In this document: in pieces, positions 35,451 through 48,630 of the stretch
Numbering within the stretch: the stretch's first letter is position 1
Layout: every line of letters begins with the position of its first letter
From: Eremophila alpestris peregrina
Lineage: Eukaryota > Chordata > Aves > Passeriformes > Alaudidae
Assembly (NCBI GenBank): GCA_009792885.1
Contig: WMCF01000030.1
Location: forward strand, 6,175,246 to 6,239,245
Length of the DNA stretch: 64,000 nt
Reading direction: 5' to 3'
Program-made: the position numbers and the translations under genes
The notes under the pieces: generated by a model
The model's database searches: none
What the model was told of the DNA's origin: nothing
What the model saw: only the letters and a program-made list of their open reading frames with translations

Positions 35451-38400
35451 GTGAATATGAAATGCAACAGATAGTAAAAAAAAAAAAAATATTTTCACAA
35501 GGCTCACTGCCATATGTCTAGAATCTGTAGGCATAAAGAGGGATGCCTTGACATGATTATATTTTTCCCTTTCCAAAACTGTTCTTCAAGACAGATACAT
35601 TGGAAGATTCAGATTCTGGACATGCTCTGATTTGTCTATTGCATTTTGTGAAGCAGCAAAAGAAAGCACAATATCTAAAATTATGTGAGAAGAATCTTCA
35701 CATAGAATTTTTTTGCACTGAACATTTTATTTCTTGAGAAATTAATAATACGCTAGTTTAACATGTATTATGTAATAGTTTAAACATTTCAGATAGAGTG
35801 AAGGAAAACATTTTGAGGTTGTTGGAATATGACAAGGAAGGACATGAAGAATTTTCTTCAGGTATTATAAGCAATCACAACCTTTTCAGAAATGCATCAG
35901 ATTTTGTCTCAGAACTATTTATCTGTCCTCATACTCTGTCATATAGGAAGGCTGTTCCACAATATTAGTACTTTGACAGCTGGAAAATATCAGTTCCTCT
36001 CTCAACTATCCTCATGATTTGTTTATAGCTACCTAGCAAGTGTTTAGTTTAATTCTTCTTCCCTTCTTTCTTTGTAATATCAGTTTGACACAATGTATTT
36101 TGCTGTTCCATCCTAGTTTTCTTTTTCACATTGAAATCTCAGTGATGCAATAGTAATTGACATATTCGGAGTTTTCTACTTCCTCTGTGATTATTACTGA
36201 CGTTTTTCTAGTTTATAACAAAATATTTTCTTATTGATCTTTATTTATTGTACTTTTACATATTGACCTTGTACTTCTTCTTACTTAGTTTAATCATTCT
36301 ATTACTACCATTCTTAGTGTCATCATTCTCACATTTAGATCTTCCAAAGTAGCAGTAACTACTAGTTTTGTATCATATCCAGATTCATCAGTGATTAATA
36401 AGTAAATAAGTCTTTGAGGAATATGATTTTTTTCTTTTTCTCCCTCCTCCTTGCTACAATTTTTAGTTGTTTTCCCATGTATTAGCTCTGAGAAAACAAT
36501 AGCTTTCTATTCTTGCACCTCCTCTCTTGTTCCTATGGGATGATAGTTTTGACCTAGACAAATTCTAAGCATTGCTTTGATGCAGAATTCAGTAAATCAT
36601 ATAGTCATTGAAAGTTAATATTTCTGACTTGCATCAGAAATTGAAAAGCAGTTTGTTTGCAAAGAACAATTAAAAACCCCTAGTTATGGAACAATTTAAT
36701 TTAACAAGAAAAGTTATTTTTCTGTTTTTATAGTTGGGGTACAGTTTTGTCCAACACATGTGAAGCCCATAGGGAAAAAATATCCAAAATTTTTCATAAA
36801 TATATTATGAATCTGAGGACCCAAACTAGCCCTTTTAATAAAAGAGCAGGTTTGTGAAGGAGAAATAAGGATAAGCAAGGCTGGAAAGAGTTTAATAAGT
36901 TTAACTATAACTAACTATTAAAAACTATGAAAGTTTCTAGAATCTCAAAAAAGACTTGGCTAGAGAGTTAATAACTCTCTACTCTTTTCAAGTACATAGT
37001 TCTTGAAAATCTATTTAGCTCACTCTCTAATAGCCATTTGAATATGATTAGCTGCATTGTTACATCTCCATCAGATAGGATTCATTTACCTATAATTAGC
37101 TATATAGTATTATTTCCACATCTAGTACTGTTTTCCACTCAAACTTAAAAAGTGTTTGAAATATAAAAAAAAAAATTTGGGTAATGAGTATTTTAAATGT
37201 ACAGTTCTTAAATTTCTACCCATTTTTCATTTTATTTAAAGGTCACAAGTGAAATGGATGAGTATAGTATTAACCAAAACTATATATGGCAGCTTGCCCA
37301 CACAATCAGTGAAGAAATATCTGTCTACAATTCTACAAAATGTAGGGATTAGTTGTTGTGGTTCATATGAATCATGATTTTATAAGTATTCCCAAGAAAA
37401 CAGATGTGAGGGAACTTCAAATCACTTTTAACATCTGACCACAAAAAAGTAATGAAAAAAATGTCTTTAAAGCTTCTTTGTATTCAAACATATTTTGGCA
37501 CCAAGGTGTGAAACAAGATTTGTACTTTTAAGTCTCTACATCTCAAAAGAATTGTTCACATACTTTACTTTTCAAACATAATTGTTTTTTGTTTATATCT
37601 TGACTAAAGACCTTCAAAGATCTACCCATAAAAATAGCAGTTGAGGAACTAAAGGGACACCACTACCCCACACCCACCATCAGAGAGATAATTTTTATCT
37701 TAGTAATCAGATGCCAGTTTGCCATTTATAGATATCTTCCCAAGCACATGCTTCACTGTTCTGCTAAATTTTACAACTCACAGCATGGTCTAAGCTGCTT
37801 TATGGAGGACTGTAAAGATACTCTCCAGAGAGAAAGAGGAAAAATATTTGTGGCCATATTAAAACCACCCTTTCTTTGGGAAAGTGTTTGAAATTTTTGA
37901 TATGAGGTGTTGTTCTGGATAGGAGCATCAGAGGCACTGCAAACAGCTAATCCTCTTGAAGCTGCCAGGTGCGACATAGATACTGTGAAATATCTGGAAA
38001 ACAAATCTGTAGTACTATAAGATGTAAACAGCATTCATCAGTTCATTTTTCATTGCCAACTTCTATATATCTCAGAAATTATTACACTATTTTTCATTGT
38101 TCCTTCACAGATGATAATGGAATAATAAATTCAACCACTGATGCTAAATACTTACACAGTGGAATCTGCCAAAATCCTGAATTAGCTGAGTTAACATCTG
38201 TTAAACTTCAGGCATAAGATAAATTACTTAAAATATAATTAAATATAGCTCTGAATATGCTTGGAATTATTCTGTATTATATGTGCTTCCTTAGCCAGAC
38301 AAATGTTTCTACTTAAAATTGAACCATAGTCACACAATACTACTCTCAGTCTTGTTTAGGATGCTCAATGATAAATAAGATGCTTAAGCTTGATTCACTG

Positions 38401-38860
38401 CCATTTTTCTCCTGCTTGAGCTCTGTTCATTGTTCACTTTTGAAGCTCGTTGAGAGCAGCTGATAGTCATGCATTCCCTGTCAAAAAATAAAGCTGCATA
38501 TCTCATAATACAAGACAATTTTCTTGTAATGCATGTAGTGTGTCCTTTATTGAACTGTACCAATCTTTATCAATGATTAAATAAATATGTGAGAAACTGA
38601 TTTATTTCTCTGTGGTTATGTCACAATGAACTCGTAATTTCACTTGGGTTACAACTTTGTCTCTCAGTAGTCTCTCAGTAGTGTTTATCAGTAATAAGGT
38701 GCAGTGTAATCAATTAAAGCAATTTTTATGCAATACCCTTAGCTGTATCCTCTTGATGCCTAAAGCTTTAGCTTTTATGTTTTTCTAATTCTGTGCTGCC
38801 TCAGATGTAGTTCTGAGCCTCATATTAAGTGCTAGTGAGCTCTCTTCACACAGGAGGTAG
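35451..38860. other. Unique AT-rich sequence, no gene seen
   Basis: No gene is recognised. An 11-bp perfect tandem pair (TCTCTCAGTAG) lies at 38660-38681, and a 9-bp hairpin (AGAGAGTTA, A, TAACTCTCT) near 36965. Confidence 0.55.
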
Positions 38861-39208
38861 ACAAAACAAATCCTTTCCCTGCTGAAGACCAAGGACACCG
38901 AGTCAGGCCCGAAAGCATAAACAACTGTGTACTGAAGGGAGAAACAAGAAGGAAGAGACAGACCTCAAAGCCTGAAGCTGTAATTGGACAATTAAACCCA
39001 ATATGCAAATGGAACAAAACTTATAAAAGTGTCAGACCTCGTGACCAGGAGTCCCTTTTGTGATCATTCTCAGTCCACCTTGGGTGTAGCCCTCCCTGGT
39101 CAGGCTCTTGTCCTGCCCAAGGTGTATCCTAAAGCCTTTCAATAAATTTCTACTTTATTCTCTAGCTTTGTCCAGTCTCTGTTTCAGGTCAGCCTTCCCA
39201 AGGCATCA
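38861..39208 (+). mobile_element. ERV LTR, boundaries uncertain
   Basis: A retroviral LTR promoter and terminator layout is visible: octamer ATGCAAAT (39003-39010), TATAAAAG (39022-39029), AATAAA (39141-39146), then a pyrimidine-rich U5 ending in AAGGCA or AAGGCATCA (39205 or 39208). The order octamer, TATA, polyadenylation signal, CA end and the spacing of about 110 bp from TATA box to polyadenylation signal fit an LTR with R between them. The 5' end is not fixed. TG dinucleotides at about 38880, 38927 and 38934 were tested and none gives a target duplication matching the 3' flank. The text just after the end, TTTCTGGCAACTCAGATGGGA, looks like an LTR-to-leader junction with a primer-binding-site-like TGG, so a short internal piece may follow. 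Confidence 0.6.
39003..39029 (+). promoter_or_regulatory. LTR octamer and TATA box
   Basis: ATGCAAAT at 39003-39010 is a perfect octamer motif (POU/Oct factor site), 12 bp before TATAAAAG at 39022-39029. Together they form the core of the U3 promoter in this LTR. Confidence 0.6.
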
Positions 39209-42056
39209 GTTTCTGGCAACTCAGATGGGACACTGTTATTCACAACCAGTCATTGATAGGATCTTGATTTCCTTCACTAACCATCAGCTACAGCAGTTGC
39301 AGGCAAAACGATTGAGTGAAGGCTTTGGTGCTTCTAGTGACAGCCACGGGTGGTTCCACCATAGCTGCTGAGAAGTGACTGACCTCCCCAGCACCAACTG
39401 CCACATTTTGAATAACACTTAGCTTTTTTCAGGCATTCAGGAAACAGAATTCAGGTTTTGGCAGTGTCTGATGGACAAAAAAAAATGGGAACTTTTTACC
39501 ACTCCTGACTTCTACCACGGCATTGCACTCATAGAAACTGCAAAATGTGTTCTGATACCTATTACGTTTAACTTGAATATTCCTGATATAATAATAATTA
39601 AAACTATGCCCATGAGAATTTGGGAAAACAAGGTGACTTACAGAGATTAAGATTTCTCTGCAAAGGCATATAAATTAAACAGTTACATGACAGATGTGAC
39701 TATGAAAGCAGTCAGAACTCATAGAAATGAGTAACTGCAAGATGGAAATATATTTAATATACAGTAAAGTAATCAAATGTAAATATTCAGCAGGGACACA
39801 TCAGAGTCTCTATAGCATAGTCAGATGGTAGAAGAATGCAAAGAAAATCAGCAGAAAGCATAAAGGAACCAGCATAAAACAGATTAATCTATCTTGCTTG
39901 AACTTTTCAATGAAGAAAAAACAGTTTTACAGGAAAATAGCAGTCATTGATGTAAAGCTGACGATAAATTGAATATAACAAGACACATGGAACACAGTTG
40001 TTGTCAAAAAAAGTGTCTTTCCTACTTTTCTTTCAAGGATACAGGGTTGTTTTTACAAAAGTTGAGAATAATATTTCACAATTTACTGTACAGTTGTGAC
40101 TCATATAATTAAAGGACATTTTGTGAAGACATAAAGGTTATATGACAGATTTCCATTGCCTGTTGCCCATTTGACCACAATATGCTAAATTAAAGTGGGA
40201 AGTAACCATGTGCGTAACATTACAGAAGGTTAAAGGTTTTGTATGAAATTTGGAGGTCTGAAAATTTTTCCAATTCCTGTGCACCATCAGTGTACATTTC
40301 CATCAAGAAATGAAGATAACAGAATAAAGTATCCAGATTTTAAGAAACAGTAGTAAATCAGCTGTAGAGGTAAACTTAGTTAAAAGTTTACACATTAAAA
40401 AAATGAATCCTGCTCCCAGAACACTGTTAGAATTAATCAAAATTGTCTGGCTGAAACTTTACTGGAAGGAGCATTTGCACAGACACAAAAAACATGGAAA
40501 AGGTCAGCCCAAACAAATAGTTTTTGAATACTAGACACATATTTTTCTGATTACTATGTAATATTATTCAAGTCTTTTTGTTTTGCATAGATTTCTGTGA
40601 AGACCTCCTAATAGGTGTGATTGAGCACACTGAATAGGAAACTGCTAAAACAAATAAAAATGTTATTTTTTTTAAATTTTATTTATATACATGATCTGAA
40701 CTATATAAAGATACCATCATTGTCATATGAGATCTACTGTACAGGAATGATACTGACAAACATGGAGTTTCTGTCACCAACACTGAAAAAAAAAATTGAG
40801 AGAAATATTTAGTTCTATTTTAGTGGAGCACTCTTGATTAGTAATGAGATTTTTTTTTAGTGTGAATATTTTGTTCTAATTCAAAATTCCTTTTTCTTTC
40901 TTTTCCCTATAAGTATCAACTTATGCGGTCCTGATCATTATCCACTGAATGAAATGGTGTTTTCCCTTTGCTGGCAAAAATGTAATTACTTCTTCTCTTC
41001 TGCTCCTTCTTTAGCCTTTCTGAGAAACTAATTTTGTAACATATCTGCCAGAATTCATGCTGCCTTAGAAAATATTCATTGTTATTTCCATAATACCATT
41101 TGTTTGCTTGTTGGCTACTGGGTTGTATGGGTTTTTTGAGCTCTAGTTATAAAACACTCTTGCAAAAACCTTAAATAATTTTTTATTTGACAAGACAGTC
41201 TAAACATATGGCTGCTACTAATGCTCTTCCCAGTGCAATAAAAGATTTTATCATTAAAACCTAGGTCTTAGGTTTGGAATATAAATCTAATGATTACTAA
41301 AAAAGCTACAATTAACATTATTTTTCTTCCAGGATAACGTAATAGCCAAGCTGGTAAATAAATTTCTTACTGAAAAAAAAGTCACAAGAGGCTTCAGTAA
41401 TTTTATTTTTCTGTATAGTTCAACTGATAACATAAACTTTTCTCAATTTTATATATTTAAGGGGCATCTACAGATGCCTTTAGAATGACTTGGACTGACT
41501 TTTTACCTGCCCTCACTTGATCAACATTAATTTCTGTTAACAGCTATGTCTAGGAAGTCATAATGACATATGTGGTTATGTAATAGAAAATGTAATCTCG
41601 AGATATGTGGTAAATATGAAAAATACCCTACTTTCTGTGAGAGGTACCCATAGGAAATAACATACATACTGTCCCTAGAAAAATTTTCAGTCAGAATTAT
41701 GTGTGATTGTACTTAGAGCACAAAAATATCCCTTTAGAAGACTGTTTCCAGTTGCATATAATATTGTATCCATATTTAATTATTCAGGATGTGATTTTCC
41801 AGACATGGCATCTCCTCAGGTTCAATTTATTAAAGTGCAGGGAAAAGTGATTGAACTACTTCCAAGAACAAAATAAGCAAACAAATTAGGTACAAGCAGA
41901 ACACAACAAACAAATCTACCTCCATGATGACTTGGAACAGGGGTAGGAAATTCTGCAAAGGGATCAGATGCGTAACAAGTATTGATCATTTTCCTCTTCT
42001 GGTGACCTCTCCCTTCACGTATCTTTATGCACATGACAACAGATGAGAATCCTTAT
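39209..42056. other. Possible ERV leader remnant, then unique AT-rich sequence
   Basis: About 39209-39400 is less AT-rich and may be the start of retroviral internal sequence after the LTR; no gag motif is readable. From 39400 on it is AT-rich with no recognised gene or repeat. Confidence 0.45.
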
Positions 42057-42210
42057 GAATCTTCTCTTCTCCAGGTTAAACAGTTTCATCTGCTTCAGTT
42101 TTTCTTCACAGAAGTGTTGTTCCAGTCATCTGATCAACTTAGTGACCTTTTATCGGAGTTTCACCTGCAGCTGCATCTCTCTCTTGTACTGAGAAGCCTG
42201 GAACTGTACC
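42057..42210 (-). mobile_element. CR1 LINE fragment
   Basis: Read on the plus strand, the reversed CR1 landmarks occur in order: CTTCTCTTCTCCAGG, a TTTTTCTTCACA block, GTTCCAGTCATCTGATCA, TCTCTCTTGTACTGAG and AGCCTGGAACTG. This is the same part of CR1 as in the 1-345 copy but a clearly different subfamily or a more diverged copy. It is only about 150 bp, cut at both ends. The 87-codon plus-strand frame here is antisense to CR1 and not a gene. Confidence 0.82.
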
Positions 42211-45200
42211 TTTTGTTATTTCTTACATGGTCATCTGTCACATCCAGCAGTTTCTCAGGTCACGTCCAACAGTTTTTCATGTCAGTGTAAACTCTGGCAA
42301 GGAGTATAATCTTCTGTGTGTAGTCCTACCATATCTGATGTCATTTCAGCATTACGGTGTATCCAAAGCACCTTTATGAACCTGAAAATTAATCTTCTAG
42401 ATAAGTCTCAATTTATCAATAGATTTCCTCAATCAGCTGATCTGCTGTCCAGATTCGATCAACAATTTAACTTGGTAATTTTATTCACTTGCCTAATCAG
42501 AGGAATATCGTATCCTGTGAGATTCCCCAGTATATGCACAAGCATCTGTGTTATCAAAAGAGAAGTAAGGTGAGACAGAATATCTAAGCCATTCTTAAAC
42601 AGCAGCAGGGAAAAAAAGGCCAGGGAAAAAAAGCCCCTTGAACTTGTTTTAAATACATTAATGGGTACTTAATTTATATTTTATTCCCATAATTCACATT
42701 TATAGCTGAACTTACACTCTCCCCAAGTTTTGTACAATTGCCCTATTTGTACACAAATCTATAGCTTAATCTTGACCCAAATTGTGCCTGAAGAATAGGA
42801 TTGAGACTCTTAAACAGAGGGACATATCACCATTTTGAATGCAAAACATTCTGTCTAGTCTCTACTTGTTGCTCCAGAAGGATTCTAATTTACTTTAGAT
42901 CTTATATTACATTTGTACAAGTATCTAGTTGGAGGTAACAATGTAATTAAATAATATTTTTTAATTGAGCGTTCCCTTGATAGCTTAAAACATGCCAATT
43001 TCATACTCATAATACAGTGCTTCACATCAGTGTCATGTCCTTTGTTTCTCTTCTACAAAAATAACATACATTACAGCTAATAATGTAGTAATTTTTCACT
43101 GGCCTTAAAATGTGCCTTTAAAACATATGCATGAATGTTTTTCTAATTGAGCAATTGCTCTCAAATGCTCTTTTTTTCCCCTCCTTCTTTTTTTCAAATA
43201 ATACTAGTCTCCGTTTAATCATAATGACTTTTTTTCATCCATGGGTTACACAGACAATATTGGAATTAATGTTGATTTAATTAATTATTTCAGTGTAAGT
43301 CAAATTATCTAAACCAATGTACTTTCTCTTTTAACATACATAGCTGTGAGAGCTTCATTTTTGGACGTATACAATGAAAGGATTACTGTGTCACAACTTA
43401 AATGCAGCAGACAAAACTCCTGAAAGCTTAGACACATAAGCCAGTAGTGTGAAGTACTAGCTCAGCAACCAGTGCTTTTTGAGAGAATTCCCCTGAGTAT
43501 ACCCCATAACCTCCAGCAACTGGTATAGAAGGAAGGACTGCAGCAGTTCTGTGCCATGATGTCTTTTAACCCAAATCTCAAATGAGATGTTCATGATTAA
43601 GCAATCAAATTCCACTCATAAATCTGGGTACCTACAAATTTTCTAATTTTTTTGGATACTTTTACACAACACCAAAAACATTTGAACTGTCTTAGATTTA
43701 TTTGACTTAATGATACAAGTTTGCATTGAATTAATATAAATTTAAGTTTGATCAGTGCTTTAGTCTTTGAATTGGCTGTACACCTGACAGTTTTGAAACA
43801 GAAGCTGAGTGTTAATATGCTACTGAGATTTAACTAATATATATTAACTTTCAGTAGACAGTGCTTACTGACTATCAAATTTAGAGATTTTAGCTGGCTA
43901 ATGCACAGCTTTAAGAGCAAGTTTGAATAATCCTGAAATCTATCACATAGAGATACTTGGAATTTCAGAAGAATATAGACACTTACAGTATGACTTATGT
44001 TAAGCTAACATAAGTCATTTAGAATATCTTTATAGTTAAAAGGACACGTATGACATAATTAATTACGTCCAGATGTCATAATTTGAAAGACATATGAAAT
44101 GTGCCTTGAAGGAGTCTCTCTCCATTGACTAGCTCAGGTTACTGCTACTCTCCATTGAGCAATCAGCATACCCAGGCTTCAACTAATTTTTCTGCAAAGA
44201 CATCTCTGCCTTTTAAGGTATTCCAAGTTATTCAAGCAGTTGGATTGTGCTGGCACATGTGATCCTACTTCTCCATTGCTTTGCATCAGCAGCTGAAGAC
44301 AAGGCTGTGAAATTTCAAAGCAGTTGAAACAGATGCTCTTATATTTAACAATTAGTTAACTAAATTGTTCCACTCGAATGAGAGTCAGCTTCTGATTAAG
44401 ACAAGTTCAGATATAAAAATGTAGATATGTATGTGTAAGGTACAGATCTATTTGGCTGCCTATGTTTAGATGACTGGTGGCATGTGAAATACCCTACCAT
44501 GCAAGCTGATTGTCAGATGCCACTTAGAAGAAGTGACTTGCACTTCCCAATTGTCTCAGATCATAGATTATATCTCCTGAAGATATGCTGAGACTCTGCA
44601 GCATCTCAGGTGGTGTAAAGGCCCTTGCTGCTCATAGACACATTGCTGTCTGCCTGCCCTGGGATGACTTTACCTGATGGAGAACGCCCAATTTCCCTGG
44701 GGAAAATCCTCCCCCAGGTTTCACATGTATCTTGCCACAGCCTGGGAATTTCACTGCTCTTGATAACTGTTGTTTGACAGCAAACAAAAAGATTTACACA
44801 ATATTTAGCTTGTATGATGATCTCAAGAAGAAAATAAAAAGCAAATTGTCATAAATCATTGAAGGAAAATGAGAGAAAATGCATTTTCTGACTCCGTATA
44901 CAAATAATCAAGAAAGTTCATCTATGTGATCAGGCAGGACAATAGAGCAATAGAGCAGAATGCATTATGTAACATTATTTCTTCAGAGTGGGTGCTATTA
45001 AATCAGAAAGTTATGACATTTTAAACACCCCAGTACTACAGAACTTCACTTTTCATTATTTTGAGCTTTTAACTGTTTTAAAAACCTAATTTAAGAATTG
45101 AAAAAACCTACAACAAACCAAACTGAACTTAACTGTTCCAGTGAGTTAAAAAAAAAGTAAAAAAAGATTTTGTAATATGTACTCCATATAAAAAATGACC

Positions 45201-47284
45201 AAAGAAGCACAGTTTATAAGGGTAGTTCATCTTATTCATAGGTTGTAAACAAGAAATGAATAGAGCTGTTCAAGTTGGTATATATAAGAATAATTCAGTA
45301 TAATCAGACAAAATGAGAAATGAAAATTAAGGCTGAATGAGGAAATATTTGTTAACACTCAGGTCTATTAGACAGCTTCCCAAGGGAAATTAAAGATAAA
45401 TGAATGTTGGACTGGTTTAAAACCCAACTGAACAAAGCAGGTAAACCAGCATTAAGGTAGCCACAATGTATCCTAATATATTCAAATGCAAACAATTCTG
45501 TGAGCAAAAAACATTTAAGAGGCAATAGAGTAGTAAGACATGTCCTTTACATCCCTATCCAGGGAAGCACTAGTTATGGCACTCCATAATCACTTTGTTA
45601 TTTCAATTAATCAATTTTTTATGACTCCAATTTATGAATTCCAGATTTGAAAGAAAATCATGAAGAAATTTTGAAATAAAACCTTAATTACAAATGCCTG
45701 TCTACCTCATAAAGGTAATAAATTTAATTTACATAACACAAATTTAAACTGGGTAATATCTTTAATAATATCAGATTTCAGCATTTCTATAATGTAATTA
45801 GACTTTTTAGTTCTGAAGGTAACAGGAGAAGCAATCAACAAAAATTTTATTCTTTCTCCTAACAACACAGAGCTTAATTTCGTCTTTGGGAAAAAAGCAA
45901 AAAACAAATAAATCAACAATCAAAAACCCCACTCTATAACAAATCACAGATTAAATACATAATTTATTTATTAAATAATACTCTGTCTATGCAAAACACA
46001 TGAACTTAGGGTTTGGAGTTTTTTTTAGTTCCCTGATAAATGCTAGAGAAAATTCTATTGGTTCCTGAAGTTTCTCTGGTAATTACAGAGGCAAAATTAA
46101 TTTTCCATTTTGTTGTCCAGTTTAACATTCATTACCCAAATATGGGTACAAATCAATAGTAGCTTTTCTTCTCAATGTCAGGGTCTTTGTTTGCATGTCC
46201 ATGGCTATCCTCATAACAAATCATTTAATAAAGTGGTTATTGTCCGTATGATATATAAATCTAAGATACTCTTAAATAGCAAGAATTTTTCTGTTTCCAA
46301 AGTTTCTGATGTATATTCCTACTTACAAAAATGTTTCTATTCAATGAAAATATATTTAAATTTAGTGATAAGACACATGTAAAAAAGTAATTGGAGAACT
46401 AAAAGACTTTTTTCTCATGTCTTCTAAAATAAAAATAATTCCATATAAAAGGTATTTAAACATGAGCAAGATAGGCTTGCATTCTACCTAGGTTCTGCTT
46501 GGAAATGATTAATAGTTGTACTCTTCTTTAATAAAAAAAAAAAAAGAAAAATATAAACAACTGAGAAACAATTAACTAGAGAACTGTAAAAGCATGATCT
46601 GAACTTATAGATATTTATCTGGGAAAACTACGGAACTTCCTGTTTTATCCATATATTTTGATACTAAAGAAATTCAGGAACAGGAGACATTAAAAAAGGA
46701 ACAAAGTTTTAGAGTTTTCAAATCCTGAACTTATATCCAGAAATGTCTTTCAGAAAAGACATAGATTTTTTTTCTGCTGACTTTTTTTCTACTTCCAGAC
46801 AAAAGTAGACTCAGAAGCCTATAATGTGATTTAAAGCCAAGTGAGACATGCCTTAAAATAAATCTTGTTGAATTATTCATTACCTGGGAATTCATGGGAA
46901 TCTAAATTTCTGCCTGTAATATTGTGATTCTTTTATAATGTTTCTATTGTTTTGATGGATTGTTTTGGGTCTCACATCAGAAATAAATATATACAAATTA
47001 TCAGGAGAAGGCATTTGTTGAATACAGATCTTCCATTTCTAACGTAAATATTATGACAGTGTCAGTATTGGATGAAAGTTAAACAGCAACACTTTTTCTC
47101 TTCTGTAAGTATTCTTTAAAGAATGAAAAAATTCTCACAATTTTTAGATATTTATGGAAGCTTTAGTTATTTAACAAGATGAGTAGGTTTCAGCTCCCCA
47201 AATACACCTACTTTGAGGCAAGTGGAAAAAAAATACAAAAAATGTCTGTTCTGCTGCTTCTTTTTGGTGTCTCTGATTGGCTGT
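42211..47284. other. Unique AT-rich sequence, no gene seen
   Basis: No gene is recognised. It holds a perfect 13-bp hairpin (43990-44018). A GC-richer segment at about 44590-44770 has no recognisable content. Confidence 0.55.
43990..44018. repeat. Perfect 13-bp inverted repeat, 3-nt loop
   Basis: ATGACTTATGTTA (43990-44002), AGC, then its exact reverse complement (44006-44018). Flanking bases do not pair. Confidence 0.9.
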
Positions 47285-48108
47285 ATGGGATCCCCCCAAG
47301 ATACTGATGGAGCTGGCAGAAGAACTTGCTGAGCCACTTTAAGTCATTTTCCAGCAGTAAATGCCTAGCCAGAGTCCCAAGTGACTGGAAGGTGTGGCTA
47401 TGATGCCCATCTGCAGACCAAGTCAGAAGGAGGATCCATAGAATAGAGCATTATCAGCCTGCCCTCAGTGCAGGGAAGGGCAAAGGAGCAGATCATATGG
47501 AATGTCATCATATGGCACATGCAGGACAGCCAGGCAATCAGGCCCAGCCAGCACAGGTTTGTGAAAGGCACGTCCTGCTTGACCAACTTGACCTGCTTCT
47601 GTGACAAAGTTACACACTTAGTGGATGAAGGAAAGGCTTCTGTCTACCTGGATTTTAGTAAAGCCTTTGACATTGTCTTTCTCAGCATTCTGGAGAAACT
47701 GGCTTCTCATGGCTTGGATGGATGCACTGCTCCTTGGGTGAAAGGCTGGCTGGATGGCTGGGCTCAGACAGTGGTGGTGAATGGAGTTACAGCCAGCTGT
47801 GGGCCAGCCACAAGATGGGTTCTCCAGGGCTCAGTATTTTGGACAACCCTATTTAATATCATTATCTATGATCTGGATGAAGGGATGGAGTGTCCGCTTA
47901 GTCAGTTTGCAGATGATACCAAGAAGGGTGGCAGTGTTGCACCACTGGAGGGTAGGAAGGCTCTGCAGAGGGATCTGGACAGGCTGGATCCATGGTCTGA
48001 GACCAACTGTATGAGTTCAATAAGGCCAACTACCAGGTCCTGCACTTGGGTCACAACCACCCCATGCACTGCTACAGGCTAGGGAAAGGGTGGTTGGAAA
48101 GCTATTTA
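47285..48108 (+). mobile_element. CR1 LINE fragment with readable reverse-transcriptase domain
   Basis: Similarity begins with GGGATCC and GAGCTGGC-like text and continues through the CR1 reverse-transcriptase region. An open frame of 204 codons (47468-48082) keeps RT motifs: VYLDFSKAFD (motif A, catalytic Asp), LDGWAQTVVVNG, a QGSV block where the usual PQGSVLGP is changed to LQGSVFWT, LFNIIIYDLDEGM, and FADDTK (motif C with the catalytic DD). After NCM near 48015 the frame shifts, so the following residues no longer match CR1. The copy is 5' truncated, as most CR1 copies are. Similarity stops at about 48108 in the GGTTGGAAAGCT block, and unrelated sequence follows. The conserved catalytic residues are left over from the ancestral element; the copy cannot be active. 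Confidence 0.92.
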
Positions 48109-48367
48109 TTAGGCTGTAAGTGACAATAAAGGATCTCTATTAAGCTCACATGTGAATTCCTGCATCATTAAGGCAACTTAAACAGAAATCCCAATCCCTT
48201 GTAGTCTGGCTATGGAATACACATCTAGTTTTCTCTATGACCAGTAGCTTCATTCTGCTGCTCTGCAAAACACAGGTTTCTTCTGAGGTCTCTTTGTGAA
48301 TATCTTGAGATGACTGTCTGAAGGGGAACGTATGCTCAAGCAATGGAATCATGTCCTTTACATCTCC
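48109..48367. other. Unrelated segment in the middle of a CR1 copy
   Basis: About 260 bp that do not resemble CR1 lie between two plus-strand CR1 pieces, in the position where CR1 normally has roughly 400-500 bp of ORF2 C-terminal coding sequence. No LTR ends, SINE head, poly(A) tail or clear target duplication was found in it. An 84-codon minus-strand frame spans it and runs into the CR1 3' part; its content is unrecognised. It may be a filler from a deletion repair, part of an unknown insertion, or CR1 too decayed to read. Confidence 0.5.
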
Positions 48368-48630
48368 TTGATATTTTGACACAAGAGAAAATGGCCTCAA
48401 GATGCATCAGGGGAGGTTCAGGTTGGACATCAGGAAGAATTTCTTCATTGAAAGAGTGATCAATCATTGCAATGAGCTGCCCAGGGAGGTGGTGGAGTCA
48501 CCATCCCCAGAAGTGTTCAAGAAATAACACTTGACATAGCACTTATTGTCATGGTGGTGTCCAGTCAAAGGCTGAACTTGATGATATTGGAGATCTTTTC
48601 CAATCATAATGATTCCATGATTCCATGATT
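48368..48630 (+). mobile_element. CR1 LINE 3' end with terminal 8-bp repeats
   Basis: The piece resumes with GAGAAAATGGCCTCAAG, continues through GGGAGGTTCAGGTTGGA, AAGAATTTCTTCATTGAA, GAGCTGCCCAGGGAGGTGGT and GAGTCACCATCCC, and ends in a 3' UTR with AACTTGATGAT and GATCTTTTCCAATCAT followed by two copies of the 8-bp unit ATTCCATG. The 8-bp terminal repeat is diagnostic of a CR1 3' end. It is collinear with the piece at 47285-48108 and is probably the same insertion. Confidence 0.9.

Noticed and set aside
44590..44770. Possible LTR fragment in a GC-richer patch
   Set aside because: No TATA box, polyadenylation signal, TG...CA ends or target duplication, and the resemblance was too vague.
47468..48082. 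204-codon reverse-transcriptase frame as a host or active gene
   Set aside because: It is part of a 5'-truncated, frameshifted CR1 copy with altered RT motifs; annotated as a mobile element.
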